DNA of 64,000 nt from Myxococcales bacterium (GTDB lineage: Bacteria > Myxococcota > Myxococcia > Myxococcales > Myxococcaceae): contig JAUXRI010000138.1 in NCBI GenBank assembly GCA_030681895.1, positions 1 through 64,000 of the forward strand. The letters are read 5' to 3'. A program made the translations under genes and the position numbers. Shown in pieces: positions 26,015 through 37,600 of the stretch; the first letter of the stretch is position 1, and every line of letters starts with the position of its first letter. The notes beneath the pieces are model-generated. The model was given only the letters and a program-made list of their open reading frames with translations, was not told the DNA's origin and ran no database searches.

Positions 26015-26911
26015 TCAGCGCAGGTGCGCGTCTTTGAGACCGCTCACGACGGCCACGCCGTCGCCGACCTTCAGCGCGTCGTAGAGCTTCACGATGTCGG
26101 TGTTCGAGTGGCGCACGCAGCCGTGGCTGACGTCTTCTCCGAGCTGCTTCGGCGCGCTGGTGCCGTGGAGCTCTTCGCCAGACCGTTTCCCGTCAGCCCA
26201 CGAGAGGTCGAGCATACGCGGGCCGAACACCGGGCCACCCCACAGCCGCTGTCCCACCTCGAGCGACGCGCGCTCATCGAGCTTCGTCGTCACCTTCTTG
26301 AGGCCTTCGTCGGTCGAGGTCGCCTTCGCGCCCACCGCGTTCTGGAAGATGCCCTCGAGCTTGCCGTTCTTGTCGAAGAGGAACGTGCGGTGCTCGTCCT
26401 TCAGCACCACCACGCGCACCGGCTTGCCGTCGTAGAACGGCGTGGGGATGTTCTTCGCCTGGCCCTGCTGGCCGGCCTTCGGCGAGAGCTGATCGAGCGC
26501 CCGCAACGTCGCTGCGTCGATGAGGCCCGTCGGCTTCACGTCGGGGAACAGCTTCGACGCGTTCACCTGGAAGTTCCGCACGGCCTTCTGCGTCTGCGGG
26601 CCGAAGCTGCCGTCGGCGCTGCCTGGCTGGGCGAACGACATGTCGGCCATCGCCTGCTGAAACTTCTTCACGCCGTCGCCCTTCGCGCCAGGCCCGAGCG
26701 CCGCGCCGCCCGCGAGCACGCCACCGAGCTGACCGTCGCCGGTGAAGCGCTCGTTGAGCAGCGAAGGCGTGGTGCGGGCGTTTCCGTCGCGAACCGCGGG
26801 CGTCCATCCGGGCTGGGCAGGCGTCGTCGCAGCGGGAGCGTTCGGGGTCGAGCTGGGCGTCGTCTGCGGAATCGTCGGGGTCCGGCCTGCGCCGTTCACG
26901 GGAGAGGGCAT
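26015..26911 (-). CDS. Peptidoglycan-binding L,D-transpeptidase (YkuD), no signal peptide
   Basis: ATG 26911 is chosen over an upstream TTG. The 298-aa protein has a Pro/Thr-rich N-terminus, a PG_binding_1 domain (about 75-142, with DGSFGPQTQKAVRNFQ) and a YkuD catalytic domain (about 160-290) with the full active-site motif His249-Gly-Thr ... Ser262-His263-Gly264-Cys265-Val-Arg267. YkuD enzymes cross-link peptidoglycan stems or attach lipoproteins in the periplasm. No Sec or Tat signal is present, yet the substrate is extracytoplasmic. The same oddity holds for the LysM protein at 18877, so a non-classical export route is possible. Confidence 0.92.
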   Translation of the reverse strand: MPSPVNGAGRTPTIPQTTPSSTPNAPAATTPAQPGWTPAVRDGNARTTPSLLNERFTGDGQLGGVLAGGAALGPGAKGDGVKKFQQAMADMSFAQPGSADGSFGPQTQKAVRNFQVNASKLFPDVKPTGLIDAATLRALDQLSPKAGQQGQAKNIPTPFYDGKPVRVVVLKDEHRTFLFDKNGKLEGIFQNAVGAKATSTDEGLKKVTTKLDERASLEVGQRLWGGPVFGPRMLDLSWADGKRSGEELHGTSAPKQLGEDVSHGCVRHSNTDIVKLYDALKVGDGVAVVSGLKDAHLR

Positions 26912-27045
26912 GCGGCGATCTCTACACAACTGTCAGCCGCCCCGCACGTTCACGGCCGTTTCGTTCGTCGTCGAGGATTTCGAGGAAGCGCTTCCAGTCT
27001 CGTGCCGAGAGCTCCGCACGAGCATCGGCTTCAGGAGGCGTGGCT

Positions 27046-28632
27046 TCAGGTGGCGTTCTTTCGCAGACCGACGATCTCTCCGAACCCACCGGGGATGAAG
27101 AAGTCGTGGAACCCCAGGCCCATGATCCGCAGCGCCGTCGTCGTCACATCAGCCGCTCTCGGCACGCGCCGGCTCGGCTGCTCGTTCTCTTCGACGATAT
27201 CGGTCGGCATCCCGAACCCACGCGTGTCGTAGGTGCCCACCATGCGGTTGTTCGCCACGTTCCCGCCCGCGAACATCACCGACGTGAACGGGTGGTGGTC
27301 GTCCGGTAGGTTGTAGCCAGCGCCGCTCTTCGTCGCCCACGAGCGGCCGAACTCACTCATCATCACCACCAACGTGTCATCGAGGAGCGTCTTGCCCGGC
27401 CGGCCCGCGAGCGGCGTGCTCTTCAGCTCTCCGAGGAAGCGCGCCACCAGGTCGAACATGTTGCGGCCGTGCGCGCACGAGAACGCGTGGCCCGTGCCGT
27501 TGTGCGTGTCGAAGTCGAGGCCCATCGAGACGTGCACCGCGCTCGTCAGGTCGGCCTTGAGCAGCCGCAGCGCCATGTCGAAGCGCGGCTCCAGGCCCGT
27601 CATGTGGAAGTTCGCGAGCCCGAACGTGTAGCTGAACGACGGCGTCAGGTAGCTCGACAGGTACGGCGCGCGGTTCGTCGTCAACGCGTCGATGCCCTTC
27701 GTGCGCTCCAGCACCGTCACCACGTCGGCGGCCAGCACGCGTGAGACGCTCCGCAACGAGCCGTGGAGCTGCTCGAGGAACGTGTCGACCTTCGCGTTCG
27801 ACTTGCCCTTGTAGAGACCCGGCACGCCGAGCGTGTACTCCTCGAGGTCCGTCGTCTGAATCATGCTTCCGTTGGGCACGCCGTCCCACGACGTCTCGGG
27901 CCGGGCCGTGCGCGCGTCGAGCCCCTGCCACCACGGGTTGTCCGCCACCTTCGTCGACAGCTGCGGCTTGAGCGCCTCGATGCTGGGCACTCGCACCGGC
28001 GCCGCGTGTGACGGCAGCCCCGTCGCCTGCGGCATTCCACGCTCGCTGGTGATGCTCACGAAGGGCAGGGGACGACGCTCTTTCGTCGCCGCGAAGAAGT
28101 GGTTGGCCACCACCGAGTGCAGCGCCGGTGCGCGGAAGTCGGGGCTCGGCACGCCGCACATCGCCGCGACGAAGGCGCTGTTGTGATCAGCCGTGCCCTG
28201 GTCGATGCCGTGCGCGATGGCCACGTTCTCGTGCAGCGCCCAGTGTTTGTAGCCGTACATCGCCGGCGTGTACGTGCCGTCACGCTGCTGCGGCATCGCC
28301 GGATTCCACGACTCCCACGTGCGCAGGGCAGGGAAGCGGCCGTCACCCGGTGCGAGATCGACCAGCTTGTTCGCGCGGAAGAAGATGGGCTCGCTCGCGA
28401 AGCCGCCCGGGTCGGGCACGTTCGTCTCGACCTGCGCGTCGGTGCCGGGCCAGAACGCGTATTGCGGCCGGAAGCCTCCGGGCACGTAGAGCACCACGAG
28501 GCGGCTGGGCAGATCGGCGGCCGTCTGCGCGTGCGCGCGTGAGGAGCCGAGCAGATTGAACCGCTCCAACAGCGCGAGCTGGGAGGCGCCGAGCGCCCAC
28601 TGCATCAACTGACGTCGTGACGTGTTTGGCAT
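27046..28632 (-). CDS. Tat-exported DUF1501-family protein
   Basis: The 528-aa protein starts with a twin-arginine signal (SRRQLMQWALGASQLALL, cleavage near AHA). The body fits DUF1501, a sulfatase/alkaline-phosphatase-like fold: LVVLYVPGGFRP near the start, GLDFDTHNG, VVMMSEFGRSWATK and DDHHPFTSVMFAGG in the last third, and the typical end ALRIMGL. In the family the His/Asp residues of the DHH stretch are probable metal ligands, but no activity has been shown. It is the last gene of a three-gene operon with two CxxCH proteins (18 nt after the second), the usual DUF1501 partner arrangement in Myxococcota and Planctomycetota. Confidence 0.9.
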   Translation of the reverse strand: MPNTSRRQLMQWALGASQLALLERFNLLGSSRAHAQTAADLPSRLVVLYVPGGFRPQYAFWPGTDAQVETNVPDPGGFASEPIFFRANKLVDLAPGDGRFPALRTWESWNPAMPQQRDGTYTPAMYGYKHWALHENVAIAHGIDQGTADHNSAFVAAMCGVPSPDFRAPALHSVVANHFFAATKERRPLPFVSITSERGMPQATGLPSHAAPVRVPSIEALKPQLSTKVADNPWWQGLDARTARPETSWDGVPNGSMIQTTDLEEYTLGVPGLYKGKSNAKVDTFLEQLHGSLRSVSRVLAADVVTVLERTKGIDALTTNRAPYLSSYLTPSFSYTFGLANFHMTGLEPRFDMALRLLKADLTSAVHVSMGLDFDTHNGTGHAFSCAHGRNMFDLVARFLGELKSTPLAGRPGKTLLDDTLVVMMSEFGRSWATKSGAGYNLPDDHHPFTSVMFAGGNVANNRMVGTYDTRGFGMPTDIVEENEQPSRRVPRAADVTTTALRIMGLGFHDFFIPGGFGEIVGLRKNAT

Positions 28633-28650
28633 CGGTCGGAGTCTCTTTCG

Positions 28651-29691
28651 TCAGTAGCTGAGCCAGAGCGGGTGCCGCATGAAGCTCGCGCACACGGCAG
28701 TCCAGGCGGCCTTGGTGCTCTGCGTCTCAGCCACGAGGTAGATGCGCGTGTAGAGCGTCTCGATGGTCTGCTCGCTCGCCGGCTCCGACAACATGCGCAG
28801 GTGGAGCGCGGCGATGTTTCGTTTGATCTCCGCCGACTTCGTCGCGCTGCGGTCGGCGAGCGTGACGTGGCGGAGCACCGCGGTGTTCCCCGGCTTCTCG
28901 ATCGCGCGTTTGCACCACGCCTGAGACATCTGCACGAGCGTCTGCACCGCTGCGGGCCCGAGGCTGATGTCCTTGCCGCGGTTGTCGAGCGCCGCCATGC
29001 CGCCCAGCGCTTCGTAGCGCTCGACGGTGCGCGAGTCGGACACGTATTGCCGTGAGATGCCCGGCGCCCAGTCCTTCGGCCAGATGAAGAAGCCGCCGCC
29101 ACGCACCGTGTACTCGTTGGTCCGCCAGTCGGCGTTCGAGGTGTCGACGTAGTCCTCGAGCGTCAGCCCCAGCTGCGACATCGCCGAGACCACCATCTCT
29201 TCTGCCGTCAGCCGTCGAAGCGTGAAGCGCTCCGGAATCGGCTCGGCGAACACGGTGCCTTGCGGCGGCAAGTCACGAATCCACTGCTCCACGTCGGCGA
29301 TGGTCATCGTCGCCGCGCCGCGGGCCACCATCGCCTCGTACGTCTCTCCCGGAGGCATCTGCGTGAACGAGCCCGGCGCGTTCGCCTTGAACAGCTTCAC
29401 CAGCAGGCTCGAGTCAGGGTCGCCGCGCGTGACGTATTTGGGATCGTAGACGAGCGCTTCGAACGCCGTGAGCGAGGCCCAGTAGGGCTTCGAGCCGGCG
29501 AGGTGACAGCCAGCACAGGCAGGCGCGAGCGCGAGGCGCACTTCATCGTTGCGGTTCACCGGCGCGCAGCCACCGTCTTCGAGCACGCCACCGTCACTCG
29601 TGAACTCGGTCGTTGGCCCGGGCCCGGGGTTGCCGATGGTGCCGGCGCAGGCAATTCCAAACACCGCGACGAGGAGGAAGGACGCGCGCAT
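28651..29691 (-). CDS. Lipoprotein with one c-type heme motif (PSD/DUF1587-like)
   Basis: The stop of the upstream gene and ATG 29691 form TGATG, so this ATG is preferred over GTG 29694. The 346-aa protein has a lipoprotein signal (VAVFGIAC, Cys15), a Gly/Asp linker, and one heme c attachment site, Cys59-Ala-Gly-Cys62-His63. The context around it (LAPACAGCHLAGSKPYW) is that of planctomycete-type cytochrome domains. A later part (ERFTLRRLTAEEMVVSAMSQLG) resembles the start of DUF1587-type domains. It should bind heme in the envelope and may pass electrons; what is reduced is unknown. Confidence 0.82.
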   Translation of the reverse strand: MRASFLLVAVFGIACAGTIGNPGPGPTTEFTSDGGVLEDGGCAPVNRNDEVRLALAPACAGCHLAGSKPYWASLTAFEALVYDPKYVTRGDPDSSLLVKLFKANAPGSFTQMPPGETYEAMVARGAATMTIADVEQWIRDLPPQGTVFAEPIPERFTLRRLTAEEMVVSAMSQLGLTLEDYVDTSNADWRTNEYTVRGGGFFIWPKDWAPGISRQYVSDSRTVERYEALGGMAALDNRGKDISLGPAAVQTLVQMSQAWCKRAIEKPGNTAVLRHVTLADRSATKSAEIKRNIAALHLRMLSEPASEQTIETLYTRIYLVAETQSTKAAWTAVCASFMRHPLWLSY

Positions 29692-31502
29692 CACAACCCC
29701 CTCCGGAACTCGGTCTGCGTCATGAGGTAGCGGATGAACGGGCGCACCTTGCGGCCGTCGCCGACGAACTGCTTCACGAGCGCGTCGATGTACGGGCCTT
29801 CGTCGGCAGGGTGCAGCTCACGGCCCACCACGCGCGCGTACAGCTTCCGCACCGCGCACTTGTCGAACGCTCCCGAGCGCACCAGCACCTTGCCGAAGCC
29901 CAGCGGGCCCATGGTTCCGTCACCCGAGTCTCCGAGCAGCGAGTACGACTGCGGCATGGTGTCGAGCAGCACGGCCTCGGGGTTCGCGGCCACCTGCTCA
30001 GGCGTCACCGGCGTCATCACCGTCCCAGGCACGAAGGCGGTGCGCCAGCGGAAGCCGGGGCTGCCATCGGCAGGGGAGTGCGGGTAGCGCCCCGACAGCC
30101 ACGCCGCGGAGATGCGGTAACGGCCGATGCCGCCGAGGAAGGGCCAGGGCACGTAGTACGAGGCGCCTGGGTCGAAGTCCCACCGCTTGAAGAAGATGGC
30201 CGCCGGGTCGAGCGTGGTGTGGCAGTGCAGACAGGTGCCGCCCGTCGCCGGGTCGTTCACGTACGGAGGAAACGTGCTGCCCGCGGCTGGTGGTGAGAAC
30301 GCCGAGCACGCGAACACCTCGAGGAAGCGCGCGGCCCGCACCCGCTCCCGAGGCCACGAGGAGTTTGGACCCATCATCGTCAGCACGCCCGCCGACGGGA
30401 GGCCCGCGGGTGCCGCCGTCGTGGTGCGCGGGTCGAACTGAAAGGTGCGGCCGAGACCTCCGCCGGGCTGCTTGTTGGTGAGCGAGAGGAAGAACGGGTT
30501 CAGGTCCTCCACCACGAACTCACGCCACGCCTGCGGATCATTCGCCATCGGATGCGTCGGGTCGCGCGGCCCGGTGTCGGCGCCTGGCTGCCACCACGTC
30601 GCGTTGGCGTCGCTCGCCGTGCTGCCGTGCTGGCGTCCATGTCGAACGTAGAGATGACGCAGCCAGTTGGTGCCCACCGAGTAATTCCCGAGCACGAGGT
30701 CCGACAGGTCGCGGTCGTGCCACGCGAGGTGGCCCAGCAGGCGCGCGGGCTCCTCGAACGGGTGACGGCGCTGAGCGTTCTTGAGGTCGTGAAGGCTGCC
30801 TCCGCTCAGGCCTGAGAGCGGCGCGCACCACACCAGGTTGGGACCGCAGCCACAGCCCGCAGGAATCGAAGGGTCGTAATAGCCGCCACCCGCCTGCCCG
30901 CAGTCTCGCGTGGTGTTCATCGGCCCGGGCACCGTCGTCGCCGTCGACGTCGCTGCGCCCACCACCGTCACCATCGTGCCTGGCGCCCACCACGGCTCGA
31001 CCTGGAGCGTCGGCTGCGTCGTCGCGGCGCCGGCGCGGTCGAGGTTCTTGCAGACGTTCTGCATGTTCGCGGCCGGGTCGTCGTTGATGAAGTACGCGCC
31101 CGCGTGCGTCGTGCCCCCGTTGCAGCGGAAGAGGTGGCCCGACATGTCGCCCTGGTACGCGTCACCCTGCGCGCCCTTGGTGTAGCTGCCGATGCTGATC
31201 CACTCGTGCCCGAAGCGGACCATCTGCTCGTAGAAGGCGGGTGACTGCAGGCGGCGATCGATGGCCTCGGTGATCAGCGTCTGCCGCGCTTCGGCCGATG
31301 GCGCCGAGGTGAGGGCCTCGAGCTCGGTGAAGTCGGGCGTCGTTCCCTCCAGTGTGAGCGCGATGCGGCGCAGCAGGCGGGTGTCAGAGACGAGATCGGT
31401 CGGCGCAGGTCGGGGACCCGGTGGCGCCGCGCATTGCTGTTGTGCAATCGCGGCCATCGGAGCCAACACGACGAGCGCCACCCAGAGGCGAAGGGAAGGC
31501 AT
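29691..31502 (-). CDS. Exported CxxCH protein, DUF1549/DUF1588-like
   Basis: The 603-aa product has a Sec signal (ALVVLAPMAAIA) and a single c-type heme motif, Cys424-Leu-His-Cys427-His428, followed by LDPAAIFF, the DUF1588/PSD C-terminal pattern. Conserved blocks near the N-terminus (DTRLLRRIALTLEGTTPD) and C-terminus (RKLYARVVGRELHPAD ... FIRYLMTQTEFRR) fit the DUF1549/DUF1585 arrangement. It is the first gene of the operon whose third gene is DUF1501; the promoter should lie in the 195-bp gap shared with the divergent Rhs gene. Heme binding is inferred from the motif. Confidence 0.85.
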   Translation of the reverse strand: MPSLRLWVALVVLAPMAAIAQQQCAAPPGPRPAPTDLVSDTRLLRRIALTLEGTTPDFTELEALTSAPSAEARQTLITEAIDRRLQSPAFYEQMVRFGHEWISIGSYTKGAQGDAYQGDMSGHLFRCNGGTTHAGAYFINDDPAANMQNVCKNLDRAGAATTQPTLQVEPWWAPGTMVTVVGAATSTATTVPGPMNTTRDCGQAGGGYYDPSIPAGCGCGPNLVWCAPLSGLSGGSLHDLKNAQRRHPFEEPARLLGHLAWHDRDLSDLVLGNYSVGTNWLRHLYVRHGRQHGSTASDANATWWQPGADTGPRDPTHPMANDPQAWREFVVEDLNPFFLSLTNKQPGGGLGRTFQFDPRTTTAAPAGLPSAGVLTMMGPNSSWPRERVRAARFLEVFACSAFSPPAAGSTFPPYVNDPATGGTCLHCHTTLDPAAIFFKRWDFDPGASYYVPWPFLGGIGRYRISAAWLSGRYPHSPADGSPGFRWRTAFVPGTVMTPVTPEQVAANPEAVLLDTMPQSYSLLGDSGDGTMGPLGFGKVLVRSGAFDKCAVRKLYARVVGRELHPADEGPYIDALVKQFVGDGRKVRPFIRYLMTQTEFRRGL

Positions 31503-31697
31503 GGCCGGCCATCACACCACGAGCCGTGCCACTTCAGCGCGCCCGTCTTTCCAGTGCTGTTGCGTTCGAGCAGTGGTGGGTCCAGCCCACACACTGGGGG
31601 GCGTAATGCCTTCGGCACCCCAGACACTCCGGTGAAACTTTCTAAACGCTCGCAGGTCGCGTAGAGCGCAGCGGTCTCTCCGGGGAGGTCTTACGTC

Positions 31698-34600
31698 ATG
31701 CGGAAGTCTCAGGTCGCCATCAGGCGCAGTGGTGTCGTTTTCCGTGCGGGGCTCGGGAGCCTCCTCGGCCTCTCGCTCCTTTCGGTGACCGCCCACGCGC
31801 AAGGCGCTGCTGGTGTCTCTGACGAGCGCGTCACCTTGCCTGGGGCGCCCGGAAGCATCGACGGCGTCGGCGAGAACGCGGCGGTCGAAGGCAACCAGGG
31901 TTCCATGCGCTACCGCGTGGCCATCGACGTGCCCCAGGGCTTCGCCGGAGTCACCCCGCAGGTCGCGCTCAGCTACAGCTCGGCCAGCGGCGCCGGCCCG
32001 CTCGGGATCGGCTGGTCGATGCCCGCCTTCTCCATCGAGCGCATGACGTCGAAGGGCCTGCAGAAGTACGACGTGAACGATCGCTTCGTCGCCGACGGCA
32101 GCGACGAGCTCGTCCGCGTCGCACAGGCTGGCGACGAGGCCACCTACCGCGCGCGCACCGAGGGCGGCTTCGTGCGGTGGACGTGGAAGCAGCGCGGCTC
32201 GGGTGAAGCAGGCTTCTGGACGGCCGAGTACCCCGACGGGCGCGTGGCCACCTTCGGCGCCGACTCCTCAGGCACCGCCGTGCTCACGTCGCAGGTGCGC
32301 GTGCCGACGACCAACAGGGTCTGGCGCTGGCACATGACCCAGCTCGTCGACCCGTTCGGTCACGCGATGCGCCTGGCCTGGACGAAGGACTCGAGCGGCC
32401 ACCCGCTCCTCGAGCGCATGGACTACCTCTACGACGGCGCCTCGCCTCGTCACTCGGTGCGCTTCACCTACGAAGGCCGCAACGACATCATCAGCAACGG
32501 CACCCCGGGCTTCGAGCTCAAGCTGCTGCAGCGCCTGAAGGACATTCGCATCTTCTCGGGCACCACCAACCCCGAGCTCGTCCGCACCTACGTCGTCGCG
32601 TACGAGAGCGAGGCCACCTCGGGAGGCGCCAGCCGCATCACTGCCGTCTCCCGCACCGGCCGGGGCATGGCCGCGTACCCGGTGGTTTTCCGGTTTGCGT
32701 ACTCGAAGACCCTCGGCGGCGCGTGCGACGCGACGTGCGAGAAGCCCTTCATTCGCGACATGGGCACCCTCGGCAACGTCGACTTCTCGACGGGCCGCGC
32801 GACGCTCATCGACATGAACGGCGACGCGCTGCCTGACGTCGTCTTCAGCGACACGCAGGGCCGTCACAACATCTACACGGCGCGGCTCGACGGCGAAGGC
32901 CGCTCCAGCTTCAACATGACGGCGCGGCCGAGCGCGATGACGATGGGCTCGAGCCCGTTCCTCATCGGCGATGCGCGCGTGCAGGTCATCGACGTCAACG
33001 GCGACGGCTTCGTCGACATCACCCAGGCCAAGGTGCCCGCGGTGCTCTGCAACAATGGCTCGGGCGACTGGGTCGACGCGGCCTTCTGCGTGGGCAGCGC
33101 CACCCCCGGGCTCCCGTCGTCGTTCGCGCCCGAAGAAGACACCGACGTCGGCCAGGCCGACCCGAAGTACGTCCGCTTCTTCGACTACGACAACGACCGC
33201 CGCATCGACTGGCTGCGCACCTTCCCCGGCGGCTCGGGCACCGAGGTGCTCGCCAACACCGCCGACGCGGGCTTCGTGCCGGTGTCGGTGCAGAACATCG
33301 GCGCCGTCTTCGACGAGAGCCCGCTGCAGCTGGCCGACATGAACGGCGACGGCCTGCAGGACCCCGTGCAGCTCATCGCCTCGGGCGCCATCGTGCAGGT
33401 GCAGTACAAGCTCAACTTCGGCTTCGGAACGTGGTCGCCGAACTTCGCCACCATCACGCTGTCGGGCCTCGACGCCTCTCAGGCCGCGCTGGCCGAGGTG
33501 CAGGACATCAACGGCGACGGGCTCGCCGACGTCGTCGTGGCCTCGGGCAACGAAGTGCGGATCGCGCTCAACCGCAACGGTGACCGCTTCGACCCGGTGC
33601 AGACGCTCACCTCCACCACCGTCGTGGGCGGCAGCATTCCGACGCGCACGCCCACCACCACCGTCGCCTACGCCGACATGAACGGCAACGGCTCGGACGA
33701 CGTGGTGTGGATTCAGCAGAACGGCCAGGTGCAGTACCTCGAGCTCTTCCCCGTTCGGCCGAACCTCATCAGCCGCATCGACAACGGCATCGGCGCCGTG
33801 CAGCTCATCAGCTACGGCACCAGCGTCGTCGAGCAGGTGCGTGACGCCGCGATGATGTCGACCACGTGGGTCAACCGCGTGCCCAACGCGTACAGCGTCG
33901 TCACCCGCACCGAGAGCTTCGTCACCCTCACCGGCAGCGACACCGGTGGCCTCAAGGAGATCACGACCTACCGCTACCACTCGGGCTTCTACGATGGCGT
34001 CGAGAAGCAATTCCGCGGGTACGAAGGCGTCGAGCGTGAGGTGCTGTCCGACATGTCGCGCGACGCGCAAGAGCCCGGCCTCTTCGTCGAAGACTACGAC
34101 GTCGGCAAGACGGTGCCGCAGCTCGCAGGCACGAAGTCCCGCTCCCGCGCGTACGCCGGCATGGGCGCGTCGCTCGTGCTCCTCACCGACAGCACCTCGC
34201 TGTGGGAAGGCTGCCCGGTCGCCGACATTCCCATGACGACGCCGGCCATCGTCTTCGTCTGCCAGCGCGCCACCAACACCACGCTCGTCGAGCGCGACGT
34301 CGCCAACAGCGTCACCACGCGCTCCGAGTACGAGTATGACGGGTACGGCAACACCACCGCCACCCGGGAACTCGGCGTCATTCACTACGGCACCAGCGCG
34401 GCGCCGCGGCCGTGTGATGCCTGCGTCGCGTCGGGCACCTTCGGCCGCCCGTGTGGAATGACCTGCTCTGGCGACGAGCGCTTCTCGACGGCCGAGTTCA
34501 TCACGCCGGGCACGAACACCTCGGGCGCCTGGTTCGTCAACAAGCCCCGCCGCACCACCCAGGGCGCCGTGCTCGACACGCCGACGGCCGAGATGACGTT

Positions 34601-37600
34601 CTTCTTCGACGGGCCGGAGTTCGAAGGCCTGGCCGCCGGGCAGCTCACCCGTGGCTTCCTGAGCCGGAGCGTCGAGCGCACCGGGCCCGGCGCCAACGAC
34701 GTGGTGACCGAGCGCTTCAAGTCCGACAGCCACGGGAACATCGTCGAGCGCATCGAGCCCGCGGGCTCGACCCAGATGACGATGACGCAGCGAACGCTCG
34801 CGACCTTCGAGATGGCGGGCCTCAACCAGCTCTCCACCGAGGTCCGCGTGGGTGGCGCCGTGCAGTCGCTCAAGCGCGACTACGTGTGGGACCCCGGCTA
34901 CGAGAACGTGGTGCAGGCGTCGGCCTGGTACCCGGTCGTCAACGGGCAGCCCGCGTCTCCGCCACTGCAGACCCGCTACCGCTTCGACGAGCACGACCGC
35001 ACCGTGCGCGTGCTCGAGTCGGGCGACACCGACGCCAACCCGTCGCAGGAGTTCGTCTACGAGCTCGGCGACCCGAGCACCCGCTTCCTCATTCAGACCC
35101 GCAGCTCGGCCACCAGCGGCCTCGACGTCATCGAAGCGCGCTGCCTCGATGGCAGGGGCCGCATCTACCAGACGCGCGCCAAGCTCGACGCCACCCGCTG
35201 GCAGGTGTCGGGCTTCACCGAGTTCGACAAGAACGGCGTGCCGGTGCGTCGCTTCCAGCCCTTCGTCTCCATGACGGGCGCCTGCGACCCGATGCCGCCG
35301 GCGAACGTGCCCTTCACGCGCTTCACCTTCGACACGCTCGGCCGCCAGCTGACCGAGGTGGGCCCCGATGGCTCCGTTCGCCGCACCGAGTACGGCCCGC
35401 TGCTCATCAAGCGCTTCGACGAGAACGACACCGACTCGGCCAGCCCGTTCGCCAACACGCCGACCATCGAAGAGTTCGACGGCCTCAACCGCCTGGTGTC
35501 CTTCCAGCGGTCGCTCACCGTCTCGGGCCCGCAGCCCACCACGCGCATGACGTACGACGCGCTCGGCCGCATCGCGAGCGTGCGCGACCCCGCTGGCACC
35601 CTCAAGACGCAGACCTACGACGCGCTCAACCGGCTGCTGACGGTGACTGACCCGAACGGCGGCCTCACCCGGTACGAGTACGACGCCAACGGCAACCAGG
35701 TGCGCTCGCTCGACGCCCGCAACAAGGCCGTGCGCAGGCAGTACGACGGCGCCAACCGCCTCATCGCCGAGTGGGACGAGGCCGACGAGGCCGGCACGAA
35801 GGTGACGTGGAGGTACGACGTGCTCCCCGGTTGCACCGACTGCACCAACGGTGGCGCGCAGCTGCTCGAGACGAAGTACCCCGCGGGCGCCGAGCGTCGC
35901 GGGTACGACCCCAGGGGCAACCTGCTGTACCTCGAGCGCAGCGTCGACGGCGTCGCCTTCGTCACCCGCCGCCGCTTCGATGGCGCCGACCGGGAAATCT
36001 CGACGACCTACCCGTCGGGGCTCGAGGTCAGGCGCACCTACGACGGCCTGAGCCGCCTCACCGGTATTCCAGGCTACGTCGACGCGCTCGAGTACGACGA
36101 GCGCGGCAACCTCAAGCGGCTGGCCTTCGCCAACGGCGTGGCCACCGACTACGCCTACGACGAGCGCCGCCGGCTGACGTCGCTGAAGACGTCGCTCAAG
36201 GACGGCAGCGCGCTGGTCGATCTCGGCTACACGCGCGACCGCGTCGGCAACCTGCTGACGGTCGCCGAGGCCTCGATGCGCCCGAACGCCGCGCGCCACT
36301 CGGCCACCACCACCTACGACGCGTGGGACCGGCCTCGCTCGATGTCGCTGGGCCGGCAGACGGGCGACCCCGAGGTGCTGACCTTCGCCTTCGACGACGT
36401 CGACAACATCACCTCGGTCACCTCGAGCCTCGGCGCCACCAGCAAGGCCAACGTCGGCGGCTTCGCCTACTCGGCGCTCAAGCCCAACGCGGTCGCGAAG
36501 GCCGGCAGCCTCGAGCTCTCGTACGATGAACGAGGCAACGTCTCGCTCCGCGGCGGGCTCGCCCACACCCGAGACGCCTTCAACCGGCTCACCCGCGTGA
36601 CGCGTGACGACCAGCCGCAGGCCGAGTTCACGTGGGGCGGCGGTGTCGAGCGGGTCAAGCGCGTCGAGCGCGGCCTGTCGACGCTCTACGCCGAGTCTGA
36701 CTTCGAGGTGCGCGATGGCATCGGCAACCTCTACGTGCGGCTCGGAGACCTTCGGGTCGCGAGGGTGCAGACGCCCGCGACGGCGCCGCTGGTGCTCTCT
36801 GACCTCGCTCCGGCGACCGGCACGGGCTCGCAGAAGACCGTGATGGGAGACCGGGTCATCGACGTCGCCGATGCGTGGTTGGCCCAGGCCGCGTCACTCA
36901 ACACCGTACAGCTCACGGGTGGCCCGACCCCGTCGGCAGTGCCTGCGCTCCTCGCGTCAGCGGCCCGGCGGCTGCTGATCGACGACGTCATCTGGCTGCA
37001 CGCCGACCAGCTGCGCTCGACCATCGCCGCCACCGACCTCACCGGGGCCGCCCGGGCCGAGCAGAGCTTCTACCCCTTCGGCGAGCTCCGCGGGTCGACC
37101 GGCTCGGTCGACGCCTACGGCTTCGCCGGTGGTGAGCACGTTCGCAGCACCGGCCTGGTGCACTACGACTTCCGCGACCTCGACCCCACGACTGGCCGCT
37201 GGACGAGCGTCGACCCGCGGTTCCTCGAGTCGACGGGAGAGAACATCGACTCGTACGGCGAGAGCCTGGGCGGGTACATCTACGTCTCGAACAACTTCTC
37301 GAACTACACCGACCCCGCCGGGCTGGGCGACAAGGCGCCGAAGCCGCCCAAGACGCAGGAGCAGCTCAAGGCCGCGAAGGCCAGCCGCTCGACGTCGAAG
37401 GGCCGCTACAAGGCGCTGGGCATCGCTCTGACCGTTTTTTCGGCGTTCGTCTCTCTCGGAGGCGCCGCAGCGTCGGTCGCCGCTGGCGCCACCGACTCAG
37501 ACGACGCGCCGAAAGAGGGCACGGCAGAAGCCGCGACCGCGAACGCCCAGGAGGCGAAGAACATCGCGATGGGCTCGGCCATCACCGGCGCCATCGGTCA

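Noticed and set aside
32268-36566. A 1432-codon open frame antisense to the Rhs gene
   Set aside because: It is the mirror of a high-GC coding frame; its translation is Arg/Glu/His/Val-rich with no domain, and the opposite strand has clear SpvB and Rhs domains.
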